Positions 26,355 to 35,197 of a stretch of DNA of 64,000 nt are shown here, one piece after another; positions within the stretch are counted from its first letter, which is position 1, and the number at the start of each line of letters is the position of its first letter. Made by a program: the position numbers and the translations under genes. The DNA comes from an uncultured Anaerolineae bacterium (GTDB taxonomy: Bacteria; Chloroflexota; Anaerolineae; Aggregatilineales; Phototrophicaceae). Under the pieces are notes generated by a model. The model worked only from the letters and a program-made list of their open reading frames with translations. It was not told where the DNA came from and ran no database searches. The stretch spans positions 806,001-870,000 of the forward strand of contig CAKQCB010000001.1 of the NCBI GenBank assembly GCA_934216615.1. The letters are read 5' to 3'.

Positions 26355-28889
26355 TTATTGTGATAGACGCGTAAACATACGCGACGCAATTTCATTAAAC
26401 ACACGTTGCAAGGCAGCACCGTCTTGGGCATTAAAATAATTCCCACAAGACTCACCGGGTGCAATAGGCATGTAATCTTGCCCTTGAACAAAAGGAGCAC
26501 CAGGGAATGATCGTTCACATGGGCCACGTCCTTCAAAATTAGGCGCAGTATTAGGGATACGGTTGCCTAGTTGGCTTTGCCAATAATCGTCATCGATTTG
26601 GTTATTGTCGCCTACATCACCGATGTAACGAAGAAGTTCTTCACCCAAATAAACTTCGGGGTTGGCAGCGCGCAAACAGTCGTCGGTTCCAAGGGTACAA
26701 CCGGGGTCAGCAAGGTTTTCATAAGTCAAACCGAACCCAATTGAAAATATTGTAGGAAGAAGTTGCTCACCGAGGCCATTATCAGAACCCGGTAAATTTG
26801 CTAAACCGATATAATCTGCCCAATCACGTGCATAATCATCCACATCATAAATAAGCTCTGATGTTGTAGCATTGATATTTCCGAAGTCAGAGCAAGTCAC
26901 ATCCATTCTCCGACTATCGGGTTCAGCTTGTATACTCCCACAGAAATGGCGAGTTTCAGGTTGAAGATCACTACAATAGGGGAAATTATCTGATGTTGCT
27001 AGACGACTTGGATGAGTTGCATTCCCATACGGGCAGAGGCCTAAACCACCATATTCTCCTGATTCGGCAATTGGGGAGGCATAAGGATCTGCTTCATTAT
27101 ATAAGGATGCTCCACCTGGCGCACTAGCATCTGTACGTGCAACAGCATTACTAGCGCCAGCCGCGCCATCACTTAACAGCACCATAATCCAAACGGCACC
27201 TTCTTGACGACCAAATTCGCTAAAAGCCCCGCTCCCTTGTCGCAATCCCGCTCCGATATTAGTACCAGAACAAGATGCGCGATATTCATAAGAACGATTT
27301 AAAGGCGGATCAATACCCATCCATGCAGGGAAGGTGATCACACTAAATAATCGCGTGCTTTCTCTAGAGATTGAAGCATCACCCGCATAGATACCTATTG
27401 TAGCTGCTGCATCAAAGGGGCAATTACGATTTACAGGTTGATCATAATTATTAGGATCACTAATAGTTCGTATACTGTGATAATCATCCCAACTCACAGC
27501 ACTACCATTACTTCTAAATGCATCCCAATACCCATCTAAATTGGTATCGGCATAGAAACTGGTTTCGGAACGTACACCTAACGTTGCCCGTAGGGTTTCA
27601 ACAGCCCCACGACGGCGATCCGCGGTAACGCCCGTCTCAATATTAAATTGAGTTTCAATCATCGGAATTTGTGGGCCGTTCCCATCAGGATCAATCAAAG
27701 TTGCACGACGATCAAAGGTGACAAAGGCCACACGGTCACCGCGTAAAAAGTCGAGTCGCGCTAAGAATTCCTCAGCGGCATCACGCGCTTGTTTAAACGG
27801 CTGACAAATCAAATCATTGAATAAGAAATCACCATTCGGGTCATTACAGCACCCATAAAAATTATATTGGGGCACATAGCCGATAAAAGCATTACCATCA
27901 GCAAAATGTGTATCAAAAGAAGCCCCCATATATGCCCGAACTTCATTTTCATAATTTTCAGGCATTGCAACATTCACAATACCAGAATATGGAAAACCTC
28001 TAACACGGCATGCCTCACGGGGTTCTACCTGTGGTGCTACACCTGTAGGTATAAATTGGATAGGAGTATGACCAGGCATAGTTAATAGAGACTGTTGTGT
28101 ATTGGTTAACATTTCATTGACATAAAGCCCAAGATTTGTATAACCATATTCAGGTAAGCCAATAATAACAGGATCAATAGCAGCATGAGGTGGCATGTTA
28201 TAGTTCATTTGGGTTGGAATATAACGTACGCCCTGCCCGATAGTTTCCCAATCGCGATAAGTCGTATCTGACAGCATGGATTCAGACACGTCAAAGACAA
28301 GAACAACGTCGATCACCGCCGTTTGTGACAGAGCGGATTCCGTCAACGTGACGGTGTCATAACCAAAGAGACGGAAGAAAACCGTCGGAGATTCTAACTG
28401 CGCCGTGACCCGTACCAGCTTCAACTCATCCGATGTACAAAGTTGATTGTAACTTTCCGCAACAAGAGGATCGGTTAAATTTGGGCTTCCATCGGGGTTT
28501 CGAGGCACATTTTGAACACGACAGGTTTCGACTAAAACACGTTCAGGGTTCAAGCCATAAAACTCGATGAAGGTTCTCGCGGCGAGATTTAGGTTTGCGA
28601 TACTGGACGCTTCCCCCTCAGCAATATTGTCGTTGGGGGTTGGGTCATCAACACGGCGTAGTTGCCCCGCAGCTGCAACAGCAGCAGCATCGACAGCACG
28701 GCGGAGAGTGCTGTATCTCACAAAGAGAAGTGAGACATCCGTTACAATGCCGACAAACCCTAATAATCCGATAAAGCCCACAGCAACGATGATGAGGGCT
28801 TGACCACTTGCGGCGCCGGAAAATAGTCCCGAACGTCTCTTCTTTTTTGTTTCATTCTTGTCGTTCATAGGATTCAATAACCTAATCAT
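26355..28889 (-). CDS. TadG-like pseudopilin with von Willebrand A domain
   Basis: The N-terminus has the TadG pattern: basic residues, SGQALIIVAVGFIGLLGFVGIVTD, then RRAVDAAAVAAAGQLRR, i.e. one membrane helix followed by an Ala-rich helix. From about residue 195 a von Willebrand factor A fold begins with the metal-site motif DVVLVFDVSESML (DxSxS) and continues to VWIMVLLSDGAAGAS near 565, with unusually large insertions; the total is 844 residues. TadG proteins are minor pilins or envelope parts of Tad pili. ATG 28887-28889 is used; TTG 28890 or ATG 28866 are alternatives. The gene overlaps or abuts both neighbours, so the three pseudopilin genes are one operon. Confidence 0.85.
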   Translation of the reverse strand: MIRLLNPMNDKNETKKKRRSGLFSGAASGQALIIVAVGFIGLLGFVGIVTDVSLLFVRYSTLRRAVDAAAVAAAGQLRRVDDPTPNDNIAEGEASSIANLNLAARTFIEFYGLNPERVLVETCRVQNVPRNPDGSPNLTDPLVAESYNQLCTSDELKLVRVTAQLESPTVFFRLFGYDTVTLTESALSQTAVIDVVLVFDVSESMLSDTTYRDWETIGQGVRYIPTQMNYNMPPHAAIDPVIIGLPEYGYTNLGLYVNEMLTNTQQSLLTMPGHTPIQFIPTGVAPQVEPREACRVRGFPYSGIVNVAMPENYENEVRAYMGASFDTHFADGNAFIGYVPQYNFYGCCNDPNGDFLFNDLICQPFKQARDAAEEFLARLDFLRGDRVAFVTFDRRATLIDPDGNGPQIPMIETQFNIETGVTADRRRGAVETLRATLGVRSETSFYADTNLDGYWDAFRSNGSAVSWDDYHSIRTISDPNNYDQPVNRNCPFDAAATIGIYAGDASISRESTRLFSVITFPAWMGIDPPLNRSYEYRASCSGTNIGAGLRQGSGAFSEFGRQEGAVWIMVLLSDGAAGASNAVARTDASAPGGASLYNEADPYASPIAESGEYGGLGLCPYGNATHPSRLATSDNFPYCSDLQPETRHFCGSIQAEPDSRRMDVTCSDFGNINATTSELIYDVDDYARDWADYIGLANLPGSDNGLGEQLLPTIFSIGFGLTYENLADPGCTLGTDDCLRAANPEVYLGEELLRYIGDVGDNNQIDDDYWQSQLGNRIPNTAPNFEGRGPCERSFPGAPFVQGQDYMPIAPGESCGNYFNAQDGAALQRVFNEIASRMFTRLSQ

Positions 28890-28892
28890 CAA

Positions 28893-30005
28893 CTACGGGA
28901 AAATGATCGGCTGTTCCACAGAAGGTAGTGGGAATGCAGCCCAGACATAAATTGCAGTACGATCCCCGAGCAACGAGTAGACGGGGTTAAACACGGGAAT
29001 TTTCAACAGCAATTCATGCTGCCAATACATTTCCACTAAGATTAAGCCTTGTGTTGGTAACACAGAGCGTTGATCATTATTTGACAAAGCAAAATTCGGC
29101 AAATTCACAAGGTCTTCAACTCGGGCGATTGTCCATTCCGACCCTAAACAAAACGAGTCAGGAATTTGGTGATTCCCAAACCAGACATATCCAACTTGAC
29201 GTTCTGCTTGTAAACGGTTCGCGCTGACAGAATCGTATCCTTCAAGTTCGTCAAAATCATCACCACTTCGAACCAAGGAGCGACGTCCATTCTCATCAAT
29301 ATCAAATGGGTCGCGCGGTTCGCGGGATACAAAAACCCCACTACCTGGCGGAACTTCTTGAACATCACACTCATTTGCGTTTATTGGGTAACGTCCCGAA
29401 ACGACCACTTGGGGCACATTTCCAGATTCAGGGCGGTTTGGCCCTAACCAACTGCCATTGCGCGAGGCATCCACGTTCTGTAACGAAAACCCTGAAACGA
29501 TGATGTCATCAACAGCGTTTTCACCATTGAGCGTTAACGGCTCTAGCGAGAGCAACATCGTACAAATGACTTCGTTATAGAACAACAAATACTGAGGTGA
29601 ACAACCGGAATACCCAGCGCCAGAATCGCGATAACGCATGCGCAAGTCTCGTTCTACCGACAGTGCAGTAGGGTCTGTCGCGGTATAGGGCATCGCATAA
29701 TCAACAGGTACGGCATCATAAGGCATTAACGTCGCGCCATTATTCCAAAACAATGGAGATAAATTCCCTGAGAGTGTTGTTCCACGGCGTGCGCCCGCAC
29801 GGGTGACATCCAACAACGTCAGATAGTTATTGGCAAACCAGCCAATTTCAATCAACCCCGCCAACAACACAATGAGAATGGGGGTGATGAGTGCCATTTC
29901 TGTCACAGCTTGCCCACGCCATTTATTGCCACCCTGCGGTGCAGGGGCAAACTCTGTGGGTGTAGCGTCTAAAATTTCGATGATTCGTCTGATCAATATT
30001 TGCAT
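28893..30005 (-). CDS. TadE-like minor pseudopilin
   Basis: The 370-residue product starts with a cytosolic stretch of about 32 residues, then WRGQAVTEMALITPILIVLLAGLIEIGWFANNYL, a TadE-like leader with Gly before the cut site, Glu at +5 and a single hydrophobic helix. The rest (about 300 residues, several Cys) is extracellular and larger than usual for TadE. ATG 30003-30005 is preferred because GAAGAG lies upstream; the frame is open to GTG 30051, which lacks a ribosome binding site. It is the first gene of the three-gene pseudopilin unit and follows an OmpR-type regulator gene after a terminator. Confidence 0.82.
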   Translation of the reverse strand: MQILIRRIIEILDATPTEFAPAPQGGNKWRGQAVTEMALITPILIVLLAGLIEIGWFANNYLTLLDVTRAGARRGTTLSGNLSPLFWNNGATLMPYDAVPVDYAMPYTATDPTALSVERDLRMRYRDSGAGYSGCSPQYLLFYNEVICTMLLSLEPLTLNGENAVDDIIVSGFSLQNVDASRNGSWLGPNRPESGNVPQVVVSGRYPINANECDVQEVPPGSGVFVSREPRDPFDIDENGRRSLVRSGDDFDELEGYDSVSANRLQAERQVGYVWFGNHQIPDSFCLGSEWTIARVEDLVNLPNFALSNNDQRSVLPTQGLILVEMYWQHELLLKIPVFNPVYSLLGDRTAIYVWAAFPLPSVEQPIIFP

Positions 30006-30098
30006 ACCGTACTCTTCAGACCAAAGTAACAAAAGGCAAAAAAGAATGCCCACACATCAAAGAATAACATAGAGCGTGTAAAGTTTCGTTTCGGTAGT

Positions 30099-30131
30099 GT
30101 GCAGAAGTTGATAGAGATTTGTACAGAAGTT
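30099..30131 (-). promoter_or_regulatory. Direct repeat, candidate OmpR-type operator for the pseudopilin operon
   Basis: GTGCAGAAGTT (30099-30109) and GTACAGAAGTT (30121-30131) match in 10 of 11 bases and start 22 bp apart, two helical turns. OmpR-family regulators typically bind such direct repeats. The pair lies about 95-125 bp upstream of the TadE-like gene (minus strand). AGAATA at 30061-30066 (TATTCT on the minus strand) could be the -10 box, with no -35, as expected for an activated promoter. Confidence 0.5.
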
Positions 30132-30152
30132 TTCGGCATCCAGTATGTAATA

Positions 30153-30185
30153 AAAAAGCACATCAGGTGAATTGATGTGCTTTTT
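30153..30185. terminator. Intrinsic terminator after the OmpR-type regulator
   Basis: GCACATCA (30158-30165) pairs with TGATGTGC (30173-30180) around a 7-base loop, with A5 before and T5 after, so it can work on both strands. It separates the regulator gene at 30207 from the pseudopilin operon, which therefore needs its own promoter. Confidence 0.85.
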
Positions 30186-30206
30186 GATCATTGCACTGGA
30201 TCAAAG

Positions 30207-30923
30207 CTACCCCAAACGATTCGCAATTCCCGTAAATTCGACTTTAGCTTTCACTAAATAACCACGTCCATGACGAGATTGAATAATCGTAGGTTTTTCG
30301 GGGTCTAGTTCGATTTTTTGGCGTAAATTATGAATATGATTCCGCACAAGTGCCGAATCCCCTATCCCATAGGGATACCCCCAAACACCTTCCAAAAGAC
30401 TATCTACAGAACTAATTTCATATGGGTGTTCACATAAATAGACAAGAAGTTCAAATTCAACCCGTGTCAAATTCACTTCACGACTATTTACAACTGCACG
30501 GTATTGGTTCAAATAGATTTGAATTGTATTCAATTGCTCAGCATCAAAACCATTTACAATCCGTCTGAGGTGGGCACGAACACGCGCAGTCAATTCACGC
30601 GGGGCAAATGGCTTACGGATGTAATCATCAGCTCCAGAATTCAGCGCTTCCGCCAAACGATGAGGGGATTGTTCAGCTGTTAAAAACAAAATAGGGACAT
30701 TGCTTGTTTGTTCTTTAGAGCGAAGCTCTTTACACAAGCTCATCCCATCTTTGTCGGGCATCATACTGTCAATCAAAAATAGATCTGGAATCGACTCCTC
30801 AACTAAGGCTAACGCTTGATTGGCAGAGTATGCCTTACGAACGTTATACCCTTCGCGGCGGAGAATGTGATCTACCATTTCAATGAGTTGATCATCATCA
30901 TCTACAATCATTATTTCAAACAT
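30207..30923 (-). CDS. OmpR-family response regulator (receiver plus winged helix)
   Basis: The 238-residue protein has a receiver (acidic cluster DDDDQ near residues 8-12, phospho-acceptor Asp52 in FLIDSMMPDKDG, LTAEQSPH switch region, RKPFAPREL lysine motif) and a C-terminal winged-helix DNA-binding domain (about 130-232; NLTRVEFELLVYLCEHP, ALVRNHIHNLRQKIE, RHGRGYLV). GGGA lies ahead of the ATG. A second regulator of the same build sits 136 bp upstream and a large GAF kinase before that, while the pseudopilin operon is directly downstream. It is the most likely regulator of that operon. Confidence 0.93.
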   Translation of the reverse strand: MFEIMIVDDDDQLIEMVDHILRREGYNVRKAYSANQALALVEESIPDLFLIDSMMPDKDGMSLCKELRSKEQTSNVPILFLTAEQSPHRLAEALNSGADDYIRKPFAPRELTARVRAHLRRIVNGFDAEQLNTIQIYLNQYRAVVNSREVNLTRVEFELLVYLCEHPYEISSVDSLLEGVWGYPYGIGDSALVRNHIHNLRQKIELDPEKPTIIQSRHGRGYLVKAKVEFTGIANRLG

Positions 30924-31037
30924 GCTTCATCCCAGATTAATTTGAGTGGCAAAATCTGTACTCAAAGTATAACTTGAAGATAGCCGCTGAAAATATGATT
31001 TACTGAAATTTTTGTGAAAGTTCTGTGAATTTCTTAA

Positions 31038-31051
31038 CTTTCTTAAGAAAG
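31038..31051. other. 14-bp perfect palindrome between two regulator genes
   Basis: CTTTCTTAAGAAAG is a loopless palindrome within a wider imperfect inverted repeat (GAATTTCTT ... AAGAAAGAATTC). It lies 9 bp after the stop of the gene at 31060 and 115 bp before the start of the one at 30207. It could be an operator; it has no loop or tail of a terminator. Confidence 0.4.
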
Positions 31052-31059
31052 AATTCACT

Positions 31060-31743
31060 CTACGTTGCAATCATATACCCGACACTGTGAATCGTGCGGA
31101 TATACCGTTGCGTTGTATTGTGCTCTAATTTCGCACGCAAATTACGAACATGGGCGCGCACAAGGTCCGCATCCCCTGTGTTAGGCGGGTATTCCCATAC
31201 CGCTTGCAACAGATGACCGGGCGACAGCGCTTGGTTCGGGTGTTCCATCATATAACGAAGCAAACGATGCTCTGTGGATGTTAATTGAATCCGTTCCCCA
31301 TTGATGACGGCTTGGTAGGTATCTGAATCCAAAATCAGGTCACCAATTTGCAACACAGAATTATTCTTATCCCTTAAACTACGACGCAACAAAGCGCTTA
31401 CGCGAGCGCGTAATTCGGGAATCTCAAAGGGTTTCGTGACATAGTCATCAGCGCCAGCGTCTAAACCAGCGACAACTTCTTCAGTGGAAATGCGAGCGGT
31501 CAAAAACAAGATCGGTAGCGTACCAAAACGCGGATTCCGTCTCAACTGCATACACACTTGAATACCATCAATTTCTGGCATATTGATGTCAAGAATGAGC
31601 AAGTCAGGAATTCGTTGATTAATCATGTTGAGCGCTTGCATGCCACTTTGGACTAAGGTGACTTCATAGTCTTCATGACGAAGGACACGCCCTAATGTTT
31701 CTAACACATCTGGTTGATCATCAACCGCCATAATATATGCCAC
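31060..31743 (-). CDS. OmpR-family response regulator
   Basis: The 227-residue protein has the receiver (AVDDQPD near residues 6-11, Asp52 in LILDINMPEIDG, LTARISTEE, TKPFEIPEL) and a winged-helix output domain (about 130-225; QLTSTEHRLLRYMMEHP, DLVRAHVRNLRAKLE, IHSVGYM). It starts with GTG 31741-31743, fixed by a strong Shine-Dalgarno GAGGAGGAA five bases upstream. It follows the GAF-domain kinase (gap about 70 bp) and is the likely direct partner of that kinase. It shares domain order and many motifs with the regulator at 30207; together they suggest a duplication. Confidence 0.93.
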   Translation of the reverse strand: MAYIMAVDDQPDVLETLGRVLRHEDYEVTLVQSGMQALNMINQRIPDLLILDINMPEIDGIQVCMQLRRNPRFGTLPILFLTARISTEEVVAGLDAGADDYVTKPFEIPELRARVSALLRRSLRDKNNSVLQIGDLILDSDTYQAVINGERIQLTSTEHRLLRYMMEHPNQALSPGHLLQAVWEYPPNTGDADLVRAHVRNLRAKLEHNTTQRYIRTIHSVGYMIAT

Positions 31744-31812
31744 AGAGATTCCTCCTCATAAAAGAGATGCGCAAACCATTATCTCTTAAGTGTATCCTGT
31801 ATTGAGCAATTT

Positions 31813-34434
31813 TTAATTCAAGATTTTATTTTCGAGTGTTTCTTCGAAAAACACTGGAAGTTCGATAAAGAATCTTGCTCCACCGCCCGGGTTATCAGCG
31901 ACCCAAATCTCGCCCCCCGTTCGTGTAATCACTTGACGGCAAACATAAAGCCCTAGCCCTGTGCCTTCACCGACTATTTTAGTGGTGATGAAGGGTTCAA
32001 ACAAAGTTTCTTTGACGTGGTCTAAAATCCCCGAGCCATTATCCCATACCTCAACCATGACGTGAGGATCGCCCTGTAGATAATTCACTTCAATGCCCAT
32101 GATACCATCCTCTTTGCCGGATAAAGCATCATGCGCATTGACGAGTAAGTTTAACCAAACATCATCTAATTCGCCCTGTACTGCAAAAATCTGTATCGGT
32201 TGAGAGCGCTCAGGCAGGTCCACCCGAAACCTGATGTTGCTCTTTTCCAGATGAGCTTCAATTAACGTGAGTGTCCCTTTAATGGTCGTATACAAATCGA
32301 CAGGTTCGGCACTCGCCATCGATTGTGAGGGGTGCAGTGTGGATAATAACCGACGTACAACCCCAGCAGAACGTCGCCCTGCCCCTAAAATGGCTTCAAT
32401 CGAGTCTGCATGTTCTCGTTTCATTGACGATACATCGGACATCATCAAGTCGGCATTTGCAATGATCGTGGTCAAAGGATTGTTGATTTGATGGGCGATC
32501 ATCGCGGCCAACTCACCCACAGCCGACAAACGCCCTGCTTGAATCAACCGCGTTTGGGTTTGCCTCAACTCAATTAACGATGTTTCCAGCATGTGCACTA
32601 AACGTGAGTTTTCGCGGGCTGTTGCCGCTTGTCCCACAATCGTCCGCGCTAAGTCAACACGCCGTGAAGAAAACAACATCGATTGTTGTGTGTCCGAAAA
32701 CATGATCAGCCCTTGTACCTGTCCATTATTGACCAATGGAAGGACGAGCAAGGACATCCCGAATGTACGCTTTAAGATAAACGCGGACCCGGGGCCAGTC
32801 TCTTCACCCAAGCGGATATTAATAGCGGATTGTGTATCAATTACATACTTCAGGTCAGGGAACTGTTGCAAAAACAGCTTATGATTAGATTGCGATGGCC
32901 AGATGGCATCGCCAAACAACGTCACTAAACGCAGTTTATTTTTTTGTTCATCAACAATCCAAATTTCAAACCATTGACAATCCAAACCCGTCAAAATTGA
33001 TTTTGCGGCATTCACCGCATAAGTACGGTCAACTTCTTTCACATCCATCAAATGATAGGAAAGTTGCATGACGGTCTGTTGAATATGGCCTAATGCCTCT
33101 CTACCTACGGAGGCGGGCAGTTCACGCCCCACAAAATAGGCTTGAAGGACGCAGACCACTGTGCCATCAACGATAATAGGAAGCACCAATAGTGCATCAC
33201 ATAAAGACACGGATAAGAAATCTTGTCTCGTTTGTAAATCCCCCGTATCACGGCGTTGATAGCGGGTCTTCTTCTCTTTCAGCGATTTATAAATTTCAGG
33301 TTGAGATTTTAAATCAACAGCCGGTTGATTATTCGCCGTCCAGAATGACTGTTGGGACATGGCGAGAAATTGCAGTGCTTCATAATCATCGGACAATTCG
33401 AGGATATACGAGGCGGATACCCCTACAACCCGCACCAATTCTTCACAGATGCTGGGCAGTGTTTGGTCGAGAAGAATCGATGAATTGATTTTACGGCTTG
33501 CATCCACTAATGCCTTTAATTCGCGCGCTTGACGAACAATTTGCCCGTGTTGATTGGCGTTTCCAATGGCGATTGCGGCGTAAGCAGCCAAATGATTGAG
33601 TAACGAAATATGACGTTCACTAAAAGGCGCATCCACAGAGCGGTTATTCACACCTAAAACGCCGATGGGTTGATCGTCGGCCAAGATCGGCACGTACAAC
33701 AGCGATTGAACAAAATACTCTGTTTTGAGTTTATGTGGCCCTTGTTCACCTAACAAAACGGGCTGTCCGGTATTGAACGCGTGCCCTGCCAGCGTGTCTT
33801 GTGTTTTGATGCGGAAATTCTTCGCTTTATCGAGGTCCATGCCAACCCTTGCACGTAAGTACAAAGCGTCCGACTCGGAATCCGGCAAAAGAAGCATCCC
33901 CTCTTCAGCATGGGTTAAATGACGCGCCGCTTCTACCACTCGGTTTAACACTTCTGAAAGGTCGAGGCTTTTTGTCAGCGACTGCCCCAAATTCAACAGG
34001 GTTTGAATTTCATCATACGACCAGTTTTGAGCCGCATGACGGATCAGCTCGTTATCTAACGGTTGGGTGTAAACGGTGGAGATAGGTTTGACCTGTTGAA
34101 GGTCTTTTGTCACTACGGAGCGTAGGATATTGGGACGTAAAGACTCGATATAACGCACTTCTTGCGTAATCGTTTTGTCGTCTTCCCCAATGACAACGAC
34201 TAAGTTCGGGTACAGCTCGGCTAAGACGGCCGCCGTATGTTTCCCCGTACGGCGATCATACATTTTCCCATCAATCAAGTAGAGATCAAATTTTTCTTTA
34301 CGGACTAAAAATAAGATATCTTGATGTGAGAAAGCCCCCTTGATTTCATAATCGCTCTCTTGAAAAACAGCCCGTATTTGAGCAAGAATATCATAATTCC
34401 CTGAAGCTACAATGAGTTTAGTTTGGGAGGACAT
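31813..34434 (-). CDS. Pseudo-receiver, triple-GAF sensor histidine kinase
   Basis: The 873-residue kinase has no membrane helix. Residues 5-118 look like a receiver: the phospho-site Asp in LYLIDGKMYD and a Lys near SVVTKD are kept, but the N-terminal acidic pair is replaced by VASGNYD, so it is probably not phosphorylated. Three GAF-like domains follow (about 160-300, 315-465 and 480-620); the first is clearest (SLDLSEVLNRVVEAARHLT to LLNHLAAYAAIAIGNA). HisKA has His648 in AAMIAHQINNPLTTI, and the HATPase has NLLVNAHDAL, DNGSGI and GTGLGLYVC. ATG 34432-34434 was chosen; TTG two codons earlier is possible. A PspA-like gene is just upstream and regulators downstream, hinting at envelope-stress sensing. 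Confidence 0.9.
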   Translation of the reverse strand: MSSQTKLIVASGNYDILAQIRAVFQESDYEIKGAFSHQDILFLVRKEKFDLYLIDGKMYDRRTGKHTAAVLAELYPNLVVVIGEDDKTITQEVRYIESLRPNILRSVVTKDLQQVKPISTVYTQPLDNELIRHAAQNWSYDEIQTLLNLGQSLTKSLDLSEVLNRVVEAARHLTHAEEGMLLLPDSESDALYLRARVGMDLDKAKNFRIKTQDTLAGHAFNTGQPVLLGEQGPHKLKTEYFVQSLLYVPILADDQPIGVLGVNNRSVDAPFSERHISLLNHLAAYAAIAIGNANQHGQIVRQARELKALVDASRKINSSILLDQTLPSICEELVRVVGVSASYILELSDDYEALQFLAMSQQSFWTANNQPAVDLKSQPEIYKSLKEKKTRYQRRDTGDLQTRQDFLSVSLCDALLVLPIIVDGTVVCVLQAYFVGRELPASVGREALGHIQQTVMQLSYHLMDVKEVDRTYAVNAAKSILTGLDCQWFEIWIVDEQKNKLRLVTLFGDAIWPSQSNHKLFLQQFPDLKYVIDTQSAINIRLGEETGPGSAFILKRTFGMSLLVLPLVNNGQVQGLIMFSDTQQSMLFSSRRVDLARTIVGQAATARENSRLVHMLETSLIELRQTQTRLIQAGRLSAVGELAAMIAHQINNPLTTIIANADLMMSDVSSMKREHADSIEAILGAGRRSAGVVRRLLSTLHPSQSMASAEPVDLYTTIKGTLTLIEAHLEKSNIRFRVDLPERSQPIQIFAVQGELDDVWLNLLVNAHDALSGKEDGIMGIEVNYLQGDPHVMVEVWDNGSGILDHVKETLFEPFITTKIVGEGTGLGLYVCRQVITRTGGEIWVADNPGGGARFFIELPVFFEETLENKILN

Positions 34435-34457
34435 AGGCAAAAACGCATACTTTCCAT

Positions 34458-35108
34458 TCAGTTACGTTTACTTAGGCGCTGACGGCGTTTCTCTAAATCA
34501 TTTTCAACTTCTACAGATCGTATTTCTTGTTCCAACTCAGAAGAACTCATGGATTGTGATGAATCGAGCGGTTCATTCGTCTGATGATAACGTTGGAGTC
34601 TTTCTTTTGTTTGCAAAACAGATTGGTTTAACTTCTCTTGAATTTGAGAGAGAGATTCGGCCAACCCCCGATTCCCTGCGCCTTCTACTTCCGCATTACG
34701 ACGTTTGACTTCAGAGACAACCGCCTCTAATGTATTCACACGCTGAATCAGTTCGTGCGTCACAATGCGGTGTTCACGCAGGTCTGCTTCAACAAACGTA
34801 AGCTGTTTCTGCTGTTTTTGCATCTCAGCAATATACTGCCGCGCCATGATGTCGTCCCCACGAACAATCGCATGATCTGATTGTTCGTCCAACTCTTGAA
34901 TTCTATTTTGAATTCTTTGAGCTTGCGCCTGCAATTGATCTTCAAATTCAATTGCATTATTCACTTGCTTGCGCATTTCGACAACTTCACGCTCTAGTTT
35001 ACGCCCACTAGGGGTTGGGTCTGGTAATTCACGCTTTGAAGCGCCCAGTACATCATGCGCTGTCGATTTCAAAAGCGTGTTTAATTTCTTAAACAGATCA
35101 CTCATCAT
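34458..35108 (-). CDS. PspA/IM30-like coiled-coil protein
   Basis: The 216-residue product is nearly all charged helix and resembles the PspA/IM30/Vipp1 family: an N-terminal short amphipathic segment (DLFKKLNTLLKSTAHDVL), then long coiled coils (about 38-175), then a polar tail. PspA proteins form ESCRT-III-like polymers on the inner membrane face and stabilise damaged membrane. It lacks the classic start of PspA (MGIF.R), so it is a divergent member. Only 23 bp separate it from the sensor kinase gene, with the same strand and order. An AT-rich leader of about 90 bp upstream holds TATAAA on the minus strand near 35133-35138 that may serve as its -10 box. Confidence 0.75.
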   Translation of the reverse strand: MMSDLFKKLNTLLKSTAHDVLGASKRELPDPTPSGRKLEREVVEMRKQVNNAIEFEDQLQAQAQRIQNRIQELDEQSDHAIVRGDDIMARQYIAEMQKQQKQLTFVEADLREHRIVTHELIQRVNTLEAVVSEVKRRNAEVEGAGNRGLAESLSQIQEKLNQSVLQTKERLQRYHQTNEPLDSSQSMSSSELEQEIRSVEVENDLEKRRQRLSKRN

Positions 35109-35197
35109 TCATCATTTCAATAATACGAATTCTTTATACATTATTGCATTTTATTGTAATTGTAATCTGTTAACTTATTACACTCAAATTTGTGTTG

